Origin: Bryobacterales bacterium
Lineage (GTDB): Bacteria; Acidobacteriota; Terriglobia; Bryobacterales; Bryobacteraceae
Assembly (NCBI GenBank): GCA_020847975.1
Contig: JADLBD010000043.1
Span: 1-47,493, forward strand
DNA: 47,493 nt
Direction: 5' to 3'
Shown here: piece by piece, positions 17,342-24,734 of the stretch
How positions within the stretch are numbered: the stretch's first letter is position 1
Layout: the number at the start of each line of letters is the position of its first letter
Made by a program: the position numbers and the translations under genes
The notes under the pieces: model-generated
The model's input: only the letters and a program-made list of their open reading frames with translations
Databases searched by the model: none
What the model was told of the DNA's origin: nothing

Positions 17342-17395
17342 TCCTGCCTGCGCTGCCCGTTGGCTTCGCGGCGAGAAACAAGCGAGGATGTCTGT

Positions 17396-18082
17396 ATGGA
17401 TGGGGCGGAGCAAGTTCTCCCTCACGGCGCGAAAGGGTTGGAGGTCGATGATCTTGTCGTCGAGTTTCTAGCGGACAAGGTGATCGTGCTGGTTAAGTCC
17501 TCTGGCGACCACTACACCTTGCACTCAGGTAAGAACTCTGGCGTGCTGGATGTTCATCGAACCTGGAAGGATGAGAGCGGTCAAGAGCGCCACAAGACCT
17601 TATTCGCAATTCGCCATGACTCGATTGCAGTGGTGCTGAGCGAACTCAGCGGCCTTACCGTTGACTTCGTGAAACTCATCCGCCCGCTCCGACTCGGCTG
17701 GCTTGGACATCACAAGATCGGCATCGTGTGGGGCCTCGACCCGATCTGTGATGAGGACATTGCCGCCGTCACGCGAAAGCGCCAGGGTCGGAAGCGCCTG
17801 ATTGTTGATGAAGAGGAATGGGCATCAAGGATCATCGTCCCTGAGTACCTGGAAGATGTCCTCGACTTCCCAGATGGCCCATTCGCCATGTTTGCTCGCG
17901 ACGAACGAATCGGTGTGGGATTCAAAGTCACGGACCAAGCAGGGTCCGCAAGGCTGTTCTGGATCAAACTCCGGGACCTAAGCCGACTTTCGGGGGCCAT
18001 GGGAAGCAGGGTCCTCCAGGCATTTCAACGACACGCCATCCCACCAGAGCGATACCCGGACATTGGTTTCCTGAAACCCTGA
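17396..18082 (+). CDS. Hypothetical protein, 228 aa
   Basis: Not recognised. The N-terminal part looks like a strand-rich domain (DLVVEFLADKVIVLVKSSGDHYTLHSG), the C-terminal part mixed alpha/beta ending GRVLQAFQR-like helices. No membrane segment or catalytic motif is visible. I start at the ATG at 17396; an in-frame TTG at 17360 would add 12 residues. It follows the 130-aa gene and precedes the acidic zinc-finger gene, with more than 100 bp between them. Confidence 0.55.
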   Translation: MDGAEQVLPHGAKGLEVDDLVVEFLADKVIVLVKSSGDHYTLHSGKNSGVLDVHRTWKDESGQERHKTLFAIRHDSIAVVLSELSGLTVDFVKLIRPLRLGWLGHHKIGIVWGLDPICDEDIAAVTRKRQGRKRLIVDEEEWASRIIVPEYLEDVLDFPDGPFAMFARDERIGVGFKVTDQAGSARLFWIKLRDLSRLSGAMGSRVLQAFQRHAIPPERYPDIGFLKP

Positions 18083-18188
18083 TTGCGATATCCCTGCTCA
18101 CCCCGATGAACTGGATACTTGCGTCCGCGCCGCACCGTAAGGTTTACTTTTTCCCACGCCATTCAAATGGCCAAGAAAGGATCGAAAC

Positions 18189-18821
18189 ATGCGAGGCAGA
18201 CAGAAGAAACTCCCCGCCAAGGACGCTCAGACGCGCCGTGAGACGATTGGGGCAAAAGACGCCCAAAACGGGACTGAGGAAGTCGTCGGGCACCAGGGGC
18301 CGGAGACGGCGGAAGAGGCCCAGCTGGGGCCGGACGGCGCGCAAGACGACCCCAACGCCGTGGAGACGGCCCAGGCGGACGCCGGGACGCCGGGAGGCGC
18401 GGCGACCGCCGGGGTTGAGACCGGGACGGGCGGCGTGGAAGTCGCGGAGCGGGTCCAGGAGGCGGGCGTGGCCGGGATCGCCGCCGAACCGGAAGCCAGC
18501 CAGACGGCACAGCCGGAGGGTGAGACGGCCACCGCGAAGGAGGTGCCCGCCGTGGACACCGAGGCCGCGCTCGCGATGAGACGGTTCGCCGAGAACCCGA
18601 AATGCGCATGCGGCTGCGGTAAGACGCTGCCGAACCCGAAGAAGCATTTCATCATCGGGCACGACGGCAAGGCCAAGGCGATCCTCCGCAAGGTGATGCG
18701 GGGGGAGTTGCCCGCCGACGCCGTGCCCACCGAACTGATCCTCCGCCACCGCGAAATCGGCTTCGTTATGCGCGGGCCGGAATATCGCAAACTCGTCGAG
18801 TCCTGGCAGAAGGCGAGGTAA
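18189..18821 (+). CDS. Disordered acidic protein with CxCGCG zinc-finger-like end
   Basis: Of 210 aa, the first 125 are Ala/Glu/Gly/Thr-rich and probably disordered. The C-terminal 75 residues carry CACGCGKTLPNPKKHFIIGHDGKAK, a small Cys/His motif (CxCxC...H...GHD) that I associate with small proteins of phages and integrated elements. A good Shine-Dalgarno (AAAGGA) precedes the ATG at 18189, and a strong terminator follows at 18878, so it is probably a single-gene transcript. The role is unknown; nucleic-acid binding is a guess. Confidence 0.6.
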   Translation: MRGRQKKLPAKDAQTRRETIGAKDAQNGTEEVVGHQGPETAEEAQLGPDGAQDDPNAVETAQADAGTPGGAATAGVETGTGGVEVAERVQEAGVAGIAAEPEASQTAQPEGETATAKEVPAVDTEAALAMRRFAENPKCACGCGKTLPNPKKHFIIGHDGKAKAILRKVMRGELPADAVPTELILRHREIGFVMRGPEYRKLVESWQKAR

Positions 18822-18877
18822 AGCAAGTTTCAAACTCCTGAGAAGTTGCCACTTAGTCTGCCACGGTGAAGGCTCTA

Positions 18878-18909
18878 CCACCGTGGAGGCGGTGGCTTTT
18901 CTCTTTCTT
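18878..18909 (+). terminator. Rho-independent terminator
   Basis: CCACCG-TGGAGG-CGGTGG (18878-18895) is followed by a T-rich run (CTTTTCTCTTTCTT). It ends the transcript of the 210-aa gene. Confidence 0.75.
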
Positions 18910-18995
18910 GTTGGGGTGGGGTCGGTCGGGAAGATATTAGCCAAACACTCAAACAACCCTAGCCAAGCAATTCGCCTCGCCGTCGCCTCTGCAAG

Positions 18996-19006
18996 ATCCG
19001 CCAAAT
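18996..19006 (+). promoter_or_regulatory. Half-copy of the bipartite element
   Basis: ATCCGCCAAAT matches the first block of the bipartite element at 10 of 11 positions and lies about 90 bp before the first array gene, the same distance as in the complete copies. The second block is not recognisable. The rest of 18822-19093 holds only the terminator. Confidence 0.35.
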
Positions 19007-19093
19007 TCATCGATTAGATGGTCGGCGTAGGGGAGCATGGTCGTACCGGGCCAGGGTCCAAGGACCAATTCAGGGTCCGCTTGAGGAGCGCTG

Positions 19094-19378
19094 ATGAAAC
19101 TGTGGAGGTACTACCGCATCGGTGAGGTCGTTTGTACGCCGACTGATGTGTTCGAGATTTTGGTCTGTGGTTACGACGCGCAGGACGCCATCGCCCGCTA
19201 TCGAGATGTGGTGGCTCGCGGTGGCGTCATCCAAGGCGATGTCACCATTCGCATGTACGAGGAGGCCATTGAGGTAATCGATGAATTACCGCCACCGCAA
19301 CGCGACTGGGAATGCCGCCGTAAAAAAGAAGAAATTGGCGCTGAGCGCATCGGAAGCCAGGAGGTGACCAGCAAATGA
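19094..19378 (+). CDS. Small DpnD/PcfM-like array protein 1
   Basis: The 94-aa protein starts with a two-strand plus helix unit (RIGEVVCTPTDVFEILVCGYDAQDAIARYRDVV). This fits the pattern shared by its neighbours: a hydrophobic strand, a second strand ending in a V-x-A-like turn, then a helix with EA or DA at its start. The C-terminal 30 residues are highly charged. GGAG precedes the ATG. It is the first gene of the small-protein array and the least similar member. Function unknown. Confidence 0.55.
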   Translation: MKLWRYYRIGEVVCTPTDVFEILVCGYDAQDAIARYRDVVARGGVIQGDVTIRMYEEAIEVIDELPPPQRDWECRRKKEEIGAERIGSQEVTSK

Positions 19379-19445
19379 GCCACGGACCAGCCCGCCGATA
19401 AATCACGGCTGGCCCCCCCCCAGCAGAAAGGGCTGGTTGTTCGAT

Positions 19446-19826
19446 ATGGAAAAACGGAAATATCTTGTTCGCTTTGATCTCGACGGTGAGGTGGATGGCT
19501 TCGTCGTCATGGCCGACGATCCTGCCCAGGCCGAAGAGTTGGTCTGGCAGGATCTCGGTAAGAACTATGACCCCGCCTCGCAAGATGACATGCCCGTGGA
19601 AATCCACGAGGTGGAGGAAGTCACTGGTCCCGTCTACCGCGTGATGACGGAGGTTAAACTGGCCGGAAACAAAGAGGGCTTCCGCGCCAGTCACGTTGTT
19701 GTGGCGTCCGCCCAGGATGATGCCAAGCAGAAAGCGTTCGCAGCGTGCGTCGGCTATGCTGCGGGCTTCGACCACATGGAAGCCTCGATTCTGGAGGTGG
19801 AAGAAGTACAGGCGATCAACGAGTAG
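19446..19826 (+). CDS. Small DpnD/PcfM-like array protein 2, two domains
   Basis: The 126-aa protein has two copies of the array domain: YLVRFDLDGEVDGFVVMADDPAQAEELVWQ-type at 5-35 and YRVMTEVKL...ASHVVVASAQDDAKQKAF at about 65-105. The ATG at 19446 is preferred over a TTG nine bases upstream because the domain begins immediately after it. The fold resembles the beta-beta-alpha DpnD/PcfM-like small proteins of plasmids, whose role is unknown. A GGGCCAGC hairpin follows the stop. Confidence 0.6.
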   Translation: MEKRKYLVRFDLDGEVDGFVVMADDPAQAEELVWQDLGKNYDPASQDDMPVEIHEVEEVTGPVYRVMTEVKLAGNKEGFRASHVVVASAQDDAKQKAFAACVGYAAGFDHMEASILEVEEVQAINE

Positions 19827-19852
19827 TCGGACGCCTGTGGGTTCCTTTCAAG

Positions 19853-19883
19853 GGCCAGCCGGGGTAACCTCCGCGCTGGCCCA
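19853..19883 (+). terminator. GGGCCAGC hairpin 1
   Basis: An 8-bp perfect stem, GGGCCAGC (19853-19860) with GCTGGCCC (19876-19883), 27 bp after a stop codon. No long T-tract. The same stem recurs at 22303-22339 and 24735-24772. Confidence 0.55.
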
Positions 19884-19951
19884 TTCGTTTGGGTGCCGCC
19901 AATCGGCGTTCTCCAACCGGAACGCCATGTACTCACCGGAGCGCGTACACA

Positions 19952-19995
19952 TTCCGCCAAATTCCGGTACACGGCCTATTTTCCAGTGTCTCCTG
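19952..19995 (+). promoter_or_regulatory. Bipartite element, degenerate copy
   Basis: TTCCGCCAAAT at 19952-19962 is followed 18 bp later by TTCCAGTGTCTCCTG, a diverged form of the second block (ending TCCTGGGAACAGG). It lies 62 bp before the ATG of the next array gene, close to the 56 and 58 bp of the two complete copies. Confidence 0.5.
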
Positions 19996-20056
19996 GGAAC
20001 AGGGCAGTAGGTGTTCAGATCATCATCGCCGCCGAACTGACCAGAAAGGTAAACCG

Positions 20057-20353
20057 ATGTTTAGTGTTGAGATCGAAACGGAAAGGCGCGACTCCCTGTG
20101 GGTGGATGTCGCCGCCGAATCCGAGCAGGAAGCAATGCAGAAGGTTAGACAAGCGTTGTTCGAGAAGCGGGCCACGCCCCTTTGCCAACTTGTGGAATTG
20201 CCTATCGATGGCGAATCTGTACCGCTGCAGCGGACGATGTGGCAGGACACGTTCACCCTTGCGGCGCTGAAACCCGCCACAAACAAGCTGGCAGCCACCC
20301 AGGAGGCCACCCTCGTTGACCTTGCGCGCTTGCAGGCGGAGGAGCAGGACTAA
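20057..20353 (+). CDS. Small DpnD/PcfM-like array protein 3
   Basis: The 98-aa product is one array domain (MFSVEIETERRDSLWVDVAAESEQEAMQKVRQAL-type) plus a helical tail. The start follows GAAAGGTAAACCG. Its stop overlaps the next start (TAATG), so it is coupled to the 166-aa gene. No catalytic residues are visible; the domain is likely a binding module. Confidence 0.6.
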   Translation: MFSVEIETERRDSLWVDVAAESEQEAMQKVRQALFEKRATPLCQLVELPIDGESVPLQRTMWQDTFTLAALKPATNKLAATQEATLVDLARLQAEEQD

Positions 20354-20853
20354 TGCCGAAATACAAGGTTTCACTCGAAGTCCGCTGCATTCCGTTGGAG
20401 GTGACGGTTGACGCTGCTGACATTGCATCCGCCGTGCAGTTCTTCAAGGACCGTCCCGTCGGCACCAGGGAGGTTTCCTACACCCTCAGCAACCATAACG
20501 AACTGGCCCACGGCGAGGAGGTGAGAATACGCTCTACGAAGTTCGTTCGCCAGGAATTCGCCGTCACCGGCGCACTGGAGGTGACCGAACCGGAATTCGA
20601 TTCGCGGCTGAGGCGAAAGACCGTTAAAGCGAATTGGGGCGTCGAAGGGAAAGACCTGTGGACGCGCAACGGGAACCTAGCCTACACGGTGTACTTCCGA
20701 TATTGCGACGGCGAATCCTATTCCCACATGTGCGTCAACGCCGACACGCCGGAGGAGGCGAAGGCTTGGGTGGAACAGGTGCTCGCGGAGGAACACATCG
20801 ACGGCGAGATCCTGTATGTGTCCGAAGGCGATTGTGAGGAGGTGTTGTTGTGA
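20353..20853 (+). CDS. Small DpnD/PcfM-like array protein 4, two domains
   Basis: The 166-aa product has an N-terminal unit (KYKVSLEVRCIPLEVTVDAADIASAVQFF) and a C-terminal unit (YTVYFRYCDGESYSHMCVNADTPEEAKAWVEQVL) joined by about 60 mixed residues. It overlaps the gene before it and, by one base (TGATG), a 21-codon ORF after it, so it sits in a chain of coupled genes. The closest relationship by eye is to array proteins 2 and 9. Confidence 0.65.
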   Translation: MPKYKVSLEVRCIPLEVTVDAADIASAVQFFKDRPVGTREVSYTLSNHNELAHGEEVRIRSTKFVRQEFAVTGALEVTEPEFDSRLRRKTVKANWGVEGKDLWTRNGNLAYTVYFRYCDGESYSHMCVNADTPEEAKAWVEQVLAEEHIDGEILYVSEGDCEEVLL

Positions 20854-20918
20854 TGGAAGACGTACAGGTCGAAATGATGATTTCCAGCACCGAAATGACA
20901 AGCGCGGAGGTGGAGTGA
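20853..20918 (+). CDS. 21-codon linking micro-ORF
   Basis: MEDVQVEMMISSTEMTSAEVE is encoded between two genes. Its ATG overlaps the stop before it (TGATG) and its stop overlaps the next ATG (TGATG). GAGGAGG precedes the start and GGAGG lies near its end. It may exist to carry ribosomes across and couple translation, or be a truncated array protein; it is very Met/Glu-rich. Confidence 0.45.
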   Translation: MEDVQVEMMISSTEMTSAEVE

Positions 20919-21169
20919 TGGCCGAACGCGATGCTGATGAGATCCAACTCGCGCCGGACGCCATCATCTGGAGCATGCGCGGCACAACCAAAACTTGCCG
21001 CCTCGTCGTGCTGGATGCCAAGACCCCGGAACTGGCGCGTGCCAGGGCTGAAGATCACCTCGTCCAAGGCGGCTTGTCCAGGGACGAGGCAGAGGAGCGC
21101 TTGGATCACGCTCACCGACAGGTTGCCGCCCTGGAGAATGGCATCTTCTCTTTTTGGACGGATCGGTAA
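20918..21169 (+). CDS. Small array protein 5
   Basis: An 83-aa acidic protein with one array-like unit (TKTCRLVVLDAKTPELARARAEDHLVQGGL) and a C-terminal helix. It is coupled to the micro-ORF by a one-base overlap. Similarity to the other members is in pattern (strand, VLDA turn, helix) rather than sequence. About 230 bp then separate it from the next transcription unit. Confidence 0.55.
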   Translation: MAERDADEIQLAPDAIIWSMRGTTKTCRLVVLDAKTPELARARAEDHLVQGGLSRDEAEERLDHAHRQVAALENGIFSFWTDR

Positions 21170-21235
21170 CAGCATCATGGTCGGCTGTTCCGCCCCGCGA
21201 AGGCTCATATGACCGTACAGGCGTGTTGATTACGA

Positions 21236-21403
21236 GGGCCAACTCGGGAACGATCTCAATCCCGGCTGGTCCGTTTTGTTGACGGGCACTCGCAGCTTTG
21301 CAGCTTCCGCCAAATCGTTCGACCTGAATGCGTTTCGCAGTGATCCTGGGGATGGCAGGCTCAGGCCGGATGGCCAAATTCAGCAGTCTGCGGGAGTAGA
21401 TAT
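21236..21403 (+). repeat. Duplicated intergenic unit A
   Basis: About 168 bp, clearly related to 22303-22473: hairpin region, bipartite element and a spacer containing GGCTCAGGCC and ATGGCC.AATTCAG, ending at the start codon. Its hairpin arm (GGGCCAAC with GCTGGTCC) is degraded compared with the other copies. It seems to be an upstream regulatory module duplicated together with an array gene. Confidence 0.65.
21305..21348 (+). promoter_or_regulatory. Bipartite conserved element, copy 2
   Basis: TTCCGCCAAAT (21305-21315), 18 bp, TTCGCAGTGATCCTG (21334-21348). Ends 55 bp before the ATG of array protein 6. Confidence 0.65.
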
Positions 21404-21811
21404 ATGGAAGAGAGGCAGTACATCGTTCGCTATAGATCCGACGGCAACACCTGCGGCGTCATGATTAATGCCGCGAGTCCGGAAACGGCAAAGGAACTGG
21501 TCCGGCAAGAGCACCAGCGGAGCTTCCGGATTGAGGGTGTGGAAAATGTCGCAGAAGGGTCGACGGTCTATAGCGTCCTGGCCGAAGATCGAAGAGACGG
21601 CACCCGCTACAAACTCGTAGTTGCCGCCGCAGATGAGAACGAAGCGCAGCGAAAAGCGTTCGAGGAGTTGGGGGTGGAAATCGTTCCGTGTGCTTGCCAA
21701 ACCTGTAGTGGAGTGGCCAGCCCGACCGCACGCATCGTGGGGATAGTGGATCTCACTGGCGAAGAAACCCCTACAGGGGTCGATAGCGGAACGCTTCTGG
21801 AGGCCAAGTGA
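21404..21811 (+). CDS. Small DpnD/PcfM-like array protein 6, two domains
   Basis: The 135-aa product has a first unit RQYIVRYRSDGNTCGVMINAASPETAKELV and a second unit YSVLAEDRRDGTRYKLVVAAADENEAQRKAF. The second ends near CACQTC, a small Cys cluster. It closely parallels array protein 2 in layout. The stop overlaps the next ATG (TGATG). It follows unit A with the bipartite element. Confidence 0.65.
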   Translation: MEERQYIVRYRSDGNTCGVMINAASPETAKELVRQEHQRSFRIEGVENVAEGSTVYSVLAEDRRDGTRYKLVVAAADENEAQRKAFEELGVEIVPCACQTCSGVASPTARIVGIVDLTGEETPTGVDSGTLLEAK

Positions 21812-22026
21812 TGCCGCAACTCATGGTCCACTACGACAAGGTCACTGGTGGTCGTCGTACAGTCACGGTCGACGCCGCGACGGGAGAGGAGGCCATCGCC
21901 GAATTGCGGCACGACATGATGCTCTGCCTCCCGGAAGGCAGCACCCCGGAGGATTTTGAAGCGCAGTTTCGCAACTTCAAATTCGACGTTCCCTCCGAGG
22001 AGGGCGGAAGTGATGGAGTCTACTGA
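21811..22026 (+). CDS. Small DpnD/PcfM-like array protein 7
   Basis: The 71-aa single unit (QLMVHYDKVTGGRRTVTVDAATGEEAIAELRHD) is the clearest minimal form of the domain: strand, turn, strand ending TVDAA, and an EEAI helix. I use the ATG at 21811; a GTG one codon upstream is possible. It overlaps the next gene by 14 bp. Confidence 0.6.
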   Translation: MPQLMVHYDKVTGGRRTVTVDAATGEEAIAELRHDMMLCLPEGSTPEDFEAQFRNFKFDVPSEEGGSDGVY

Positions 22027-22258
22027 TTGGAAGTGGTTCACCATTCTGGTGGCAGTCCTCCCGTGTGAATTCGCCTCGCTTCATCCCGAGGTAAAACCGA
22101 TCTGGACACAGCACTTTCACATTGAAGTTGGTGGCAATCCAGAAAAGCTGACTGAACCCGAAAAGGAAGAGTTTGGGCGGAGGGTCTTCCAGACCTTGCT
22201 GCAGGAATACCATAAGCACTGCGAGAATCTTGGGCGGGATGGAGGCACCGCGAACTAG
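22013..22258 (+). CDS. Hypothetical protein, 81 aa, in array
   Basis: Not a recognisable member of the domain family. It begins with a hydrophobic stretch (WKWFTILVAVLPCEFASL) and ends in a helical segment (EEFGRRVFQTLLQEYHKHCENL). It overlaps array protein 7 by 14 bp and is followed by a GGGCCAGC hairpin. Possibly real because of the coupling; function unknown. Confidence 0.45.
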   Translation: MESTDWKWFTILVAVLPCEFASLHPEVKPIWTQHFHIEVGGNPEKLTEPEKEEFGRRVFQTLLQEYHKHCENLGRDGGTAN

Positions 22259-22302
22259 GGGCCGCAGTTGTGGACGAATTCGAGACATTGATCAGAAGTG
22301 AT

Positions 22303-22339
22303 GGGCCAGCTTGGGAGCTATCTCGATCCCGGCTGGCCC
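22303..22339 (+). terminator. GGGCCAGC hairpin 2
   Basis: GGGCCAGC (22303-22310) pairs with GCTGGCCC (22332-22339), followed by TTACTATTTCC. Same stem as hairpins 1 and 3; it closes the transcript ending at 22258. Confidence 0.55.
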
Positions 22340-22372
22340 TTACTATTTCCCGGCACGTTACGGCAATGCAGA

Positions 22373-22416
22373 TTCCGCCAAATCGCGGGTGCTAGTTGCG
22401 TTTCGCGGTGATCCTG
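22373..22416 (+). promoter_or_regulatory. Bipartite conserved element, copy 3
   Basis: TTCCGCCAAAT (22373-22383), 18 bp, TTCGCGGTGATCCTG (22402-22416). Ends 57 bp before the ATG of array protein 8; both blocks are identical to the minus-strand copy at 5069-5112. Confidence 0.65.
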
Positions 22417-22473
22417 GGGGTGACAGGCTCAGGCCAGATGGCCGAATTCAGGGGCCTGCCTAGGGAGTAGCAG

Positions 22474-22716
22474 ATGGAATTCGAAGTCCATATGACGGTC
22501 ACGCGCACCGACAGCGTGAAGACCTACGTCCACGCGGATTGCCAAGAAGATGCCGAGAGAAAAGTCCGTGCCGCCATGGAGATGGCAACGGAGAAAGAGA
22601 CGGCCAACGACGTCCGCCAGCTGATTATCGACGGCGAGGAAACACCCGTCAAATACGACGACTACGTCTCCGACAGTTTCGAAGTAGCGGACGTGACAGC
22701 GACGGGGGTGAACTAG
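22474..22716 (+). CDS. Small DpnD/PcfM-like array protein 8
   Basis: The 80-aa single-unit member (FEVHMTVTRTDSVKTYVHADCQEDAERKVRAAM) is the closest in the array to the DpnD/PcfM pattern (xKYKVTITET...V.V.A.s.eEA...V). The stop TAG overlaps the GTG of the next gene. Confidence 0.6.
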   Translation: MEFEVHMTVTRTDSVKTYVHADCQEDAERKVRAAMEMATEKETANDVRQLIIDGEETPVKYDDYVSDSFEVADVTATGVN

Positions 22717-23123
22717 TGGAATACGACATCGTCATTCACATTAATGAGCCTTATGAGCTGGAGACCGTGGTCTCGGCAGATTCCGTTGAAGAAGCCGTGG
22801 CTCAAGTCACCGCCGCTATGAATGAGGCACACCGGGAAATGCCCGCTCACGAGGTAACGAGATTGGTTATCGACGACGTGGTGATTGGTGTGCAATTAGG
22901 AGAAGGCTGGGGCTTGGACGACGAGTTCTGGGTTCAAGCTACTCCCCGCAACACCTCCCCGAAGGTGCATTTCGATAACTACACGGTTTATTACAAGCTG
23001 GCCGATGGCACGTACGGCCATGAAGTGGTGATGGCAGCGAGCAAGGAGGCGGCGGCGCAGCAGACTGTCGATGGGCTGAAGTGGCGCGAGGGCTGGGAAA
23101 TCTTGGGGGTGGGCTGTGTGTGA
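22716..23123 (+). CDS. Small DpnD/PcfM-like array protein 9, two domains
   Basis: The 135-aa product starts at GTG. Unit 1: YDIVIHINEPYELETVVSADSVEEAVAQVTAAM; unit 2: YTVYYKLADGTYGHEVVMAASKEAAAQQTVDGL. The second unit resembles that of array protein 4 (YTVYFRYCDGESYSH). It lies 41 bp before the GHKL ATPase gene, probably in the same transcript, which links the array to that enzyme. Confidence 0.6.
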   Translation: MEYDIVIHINEPYELETVVSADSVEEAVAQVTAAMNEAHREMPAHEVTRLVIDDVVIGVQLGEGWGLDDEFWVQATPRNTSPKVHFDNYTVYYKLADGTYGHEVVMAASKEAAAQQTVDGLKWREGWEILGVGCV

Positions 23124-23164
23124 AAGACGCGAGCCTGCGGAGCGGACCTGGAAGGAGGTAGACG

Positions 23165-24703
23165 ATGCAGTGGTTTGATGTTGACAAGGCGGGCCTCGCC
23201 AAACTCCTTGCCCGCCGTGGCAAGGAGTTCATCATACATGAACTGGTTCAAAATGCCTGGGATGAGGACACGACGAGAGTCGACGTTTCCCTGGCGAGGG
23301 TTCACGGCTCTCGGATGGCGCGGCTGACGGTGGAGGATGACAACCCCAACGGATTTGCGGACCTTTCCCACGCCTTCACGCTGTTTGCGGAGAGCGAAAA
23401 GAAGGCTGATGCGGGAAAGCGTGGGCGGTTCAACCTGCGGGAGAAGCTCGTACTGGCGTTGTGCGACGAGGCGGAAATCTCTTCGACCCGTGGCACGATC
23501 CAGTTCGACTGCGCGGGCCGTCGTCACAGGCGCATCAAACGTGCTCAGGGTTCCGTCTTCAGCGGCACGCTTCGGATGACGCAGGAGGAGATCGATCACT
23601 GCGAGAAGGCGATTCACCAGCTCATACCGCCATCGAATATCACGACTCATTTCAACGGGGTGAAGATCGGAGCGCGAAAGCCTCTCGCGACGGCGGTCGC
23701 CACCTTGCCTACTGAGCAGGCCGACTCCGAGGGTTTCCTTCGGCGAACCAGCCGCAGCACCACCATCGAACTGCACGAGCCGGAGGACGGCGAAACCGCA
23801 ATGCTCTACGAGATGGGAATCCCGGTGATCCCAACGGGCGACCGCTGGCACGTCAATGTAATGCAGAAGGTCCCGCTCACCGTCGACCGCGACAACGTCC
23901 CGCCGACCTATCTATCGCTCGTTCGGTCCATCGTGATCGAGAACATGCAGCGCAAGTTGACGGTCGATGATGCGACCTCGACGTGGGTCAGGGACGCAGT
24001 GCAACGGCACGGGGACAAGCTCGGCGGTAGTGCTATCCAGCGCCTTGTCGAGTTGCGCTTCGGAGAAAAGCGGGTGGCGTATGATCCGTCGGACCCCGAG
24101 GCAAACAAGCTCGCGGTCTCCCGTGGTTACACCGTCGTCCACGGCGGTAATCTGTCAAGGCCCGAGTGGGAGGCCGTAAAGCGGACCAATGCAATCCTCC
24201 CTGCCGGACAGGTCACGCCGAGTCCGAAGCCGTTCAGTCCGGATGGAGAACCGTTGAAAGTGTTGCCCGAGGAGCGGTGGACACCGGAGATCAAGGCTGT
24301 CGTCGCTTACATCCGACGGCTCGGTCCGATGCTCGTCGGCGCTGACGTTGCTGTTCGCATCTCCGATGATCCGGGGTGGCCTTACCTTGCAGCGTACGGA
24401 GAAGGCGATCTGACCCTGAACTTCAGGCGGTTGGGCTACAAATGGTTCCGTGCTGAGTCCCTGTCGGAGATTAACCGCCTGCTAATCCACGAACTGGGGC
24501 ATCACTTCAGCGGCGACCATCTCTCGGCTGAGTACCACGACGGGCTGTGCCGCCTCGGTGCAAGGCTCGCGGAACTCGCCCTGGCGGAACCGTCCCTCTT
24601 CCGAATCCCTGATGTGATCCGCGAGCAGGCAATCGGACAGGGCGGCAGGTGTGAGGCGGTGCCAAGCTCGACCCACGAGCGCCGCAGCGCGACAGTCGGA
24701 TAG
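23165..24703 (+). CDS. GHKL ATPase with C-terminal zinc-metallopeptidase motif
   Basis: The 512-aa product has an N-terminal GHKL fold: N-box HELVQNAWDE (25-34), VEDDNPNGF (G1-like, 56-64) and GRFNLREKLVLAL. This part matches a phage/plasmid family of stand-alone histidine-kinase-like ATPases. At residues 442-452 it carries HELGHHFSGDH, an HExxHxxxxxH zinc-peptidase signature (H442, H446, H452 as likely ligands, E443 as base). No transmembrane segment or sensor domain is present. GGAGG precedes the ATG. It ends the small-protein array and is followed by a hairpin. I infer an ATP-switched protease or nuclease-like MORC/Hsp90 machine; the substrate may be an array protein. Confidence 0.7.
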   Translation: MQWFDVDKAGLAKLLARRGKEFIIHELVQNAWDEDTTRVDVSLARVHGSRMARLTVEDDNPNGFADLSHAFTLFAESEKKADAGKRGRFNLREKLVLALCDEAEISSTRGTIQFDCAGRRHRRIKRAQGSVFSGTLRMTQEEIDHCEKAIHQLIPPSNITTHFNGVKIGARKPLATAVATLPTEQADSEGFLRRTSRSTTIELHEPEDGETAMLYEMGIPVIPTGDRWHVNVMQKVPLTVDRDNVPPTYLSLVRSIVIENMQRKLTVDDATSTWVRDAVQRHGDKLGGSAIQRLVELRFGEKRVAYDPSDPEANKLAVSRGYTVVHGGNLSRPEWEAVKRTNAILPAGQVTPSPKPFSPDGEPLKVLPEERWTPEIKAVVAYIRRLGPMLVGADVAVRISDDPGWPYLAAYGEGDLTLNFRRLGYKWFRAESLSEINRLLIHELGHHFSGDHLSAEYHDGLCRLGARLAELALAEPSLFRIPDVIREQAIGQGGRCEAVPSSTHERRSATVG

Positions 24704-24734
24704 GCTCCTCCCTCAACGGAGCCGAGGCAGGAAC

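Larger units (their letters stand above)
22303..22473 (+). repeat. Duplicated intergenic unit B
   Basis: Second copy of unit A (21236-21403), including hairpin, bipartite element and the spacer up to the start codon of the next gene. The stretch around GTGATCCTGGGG and GGCTCAGGCC is nearly identical. Confidence 0.65.

Noticed and set aside
20353..21169. CdiI- or immunity-gene cassette array
   Set aside because: No toxin or polymorphic-toxin end is nearby, and the units share one domain pattern rather than unrelated immunity folds.
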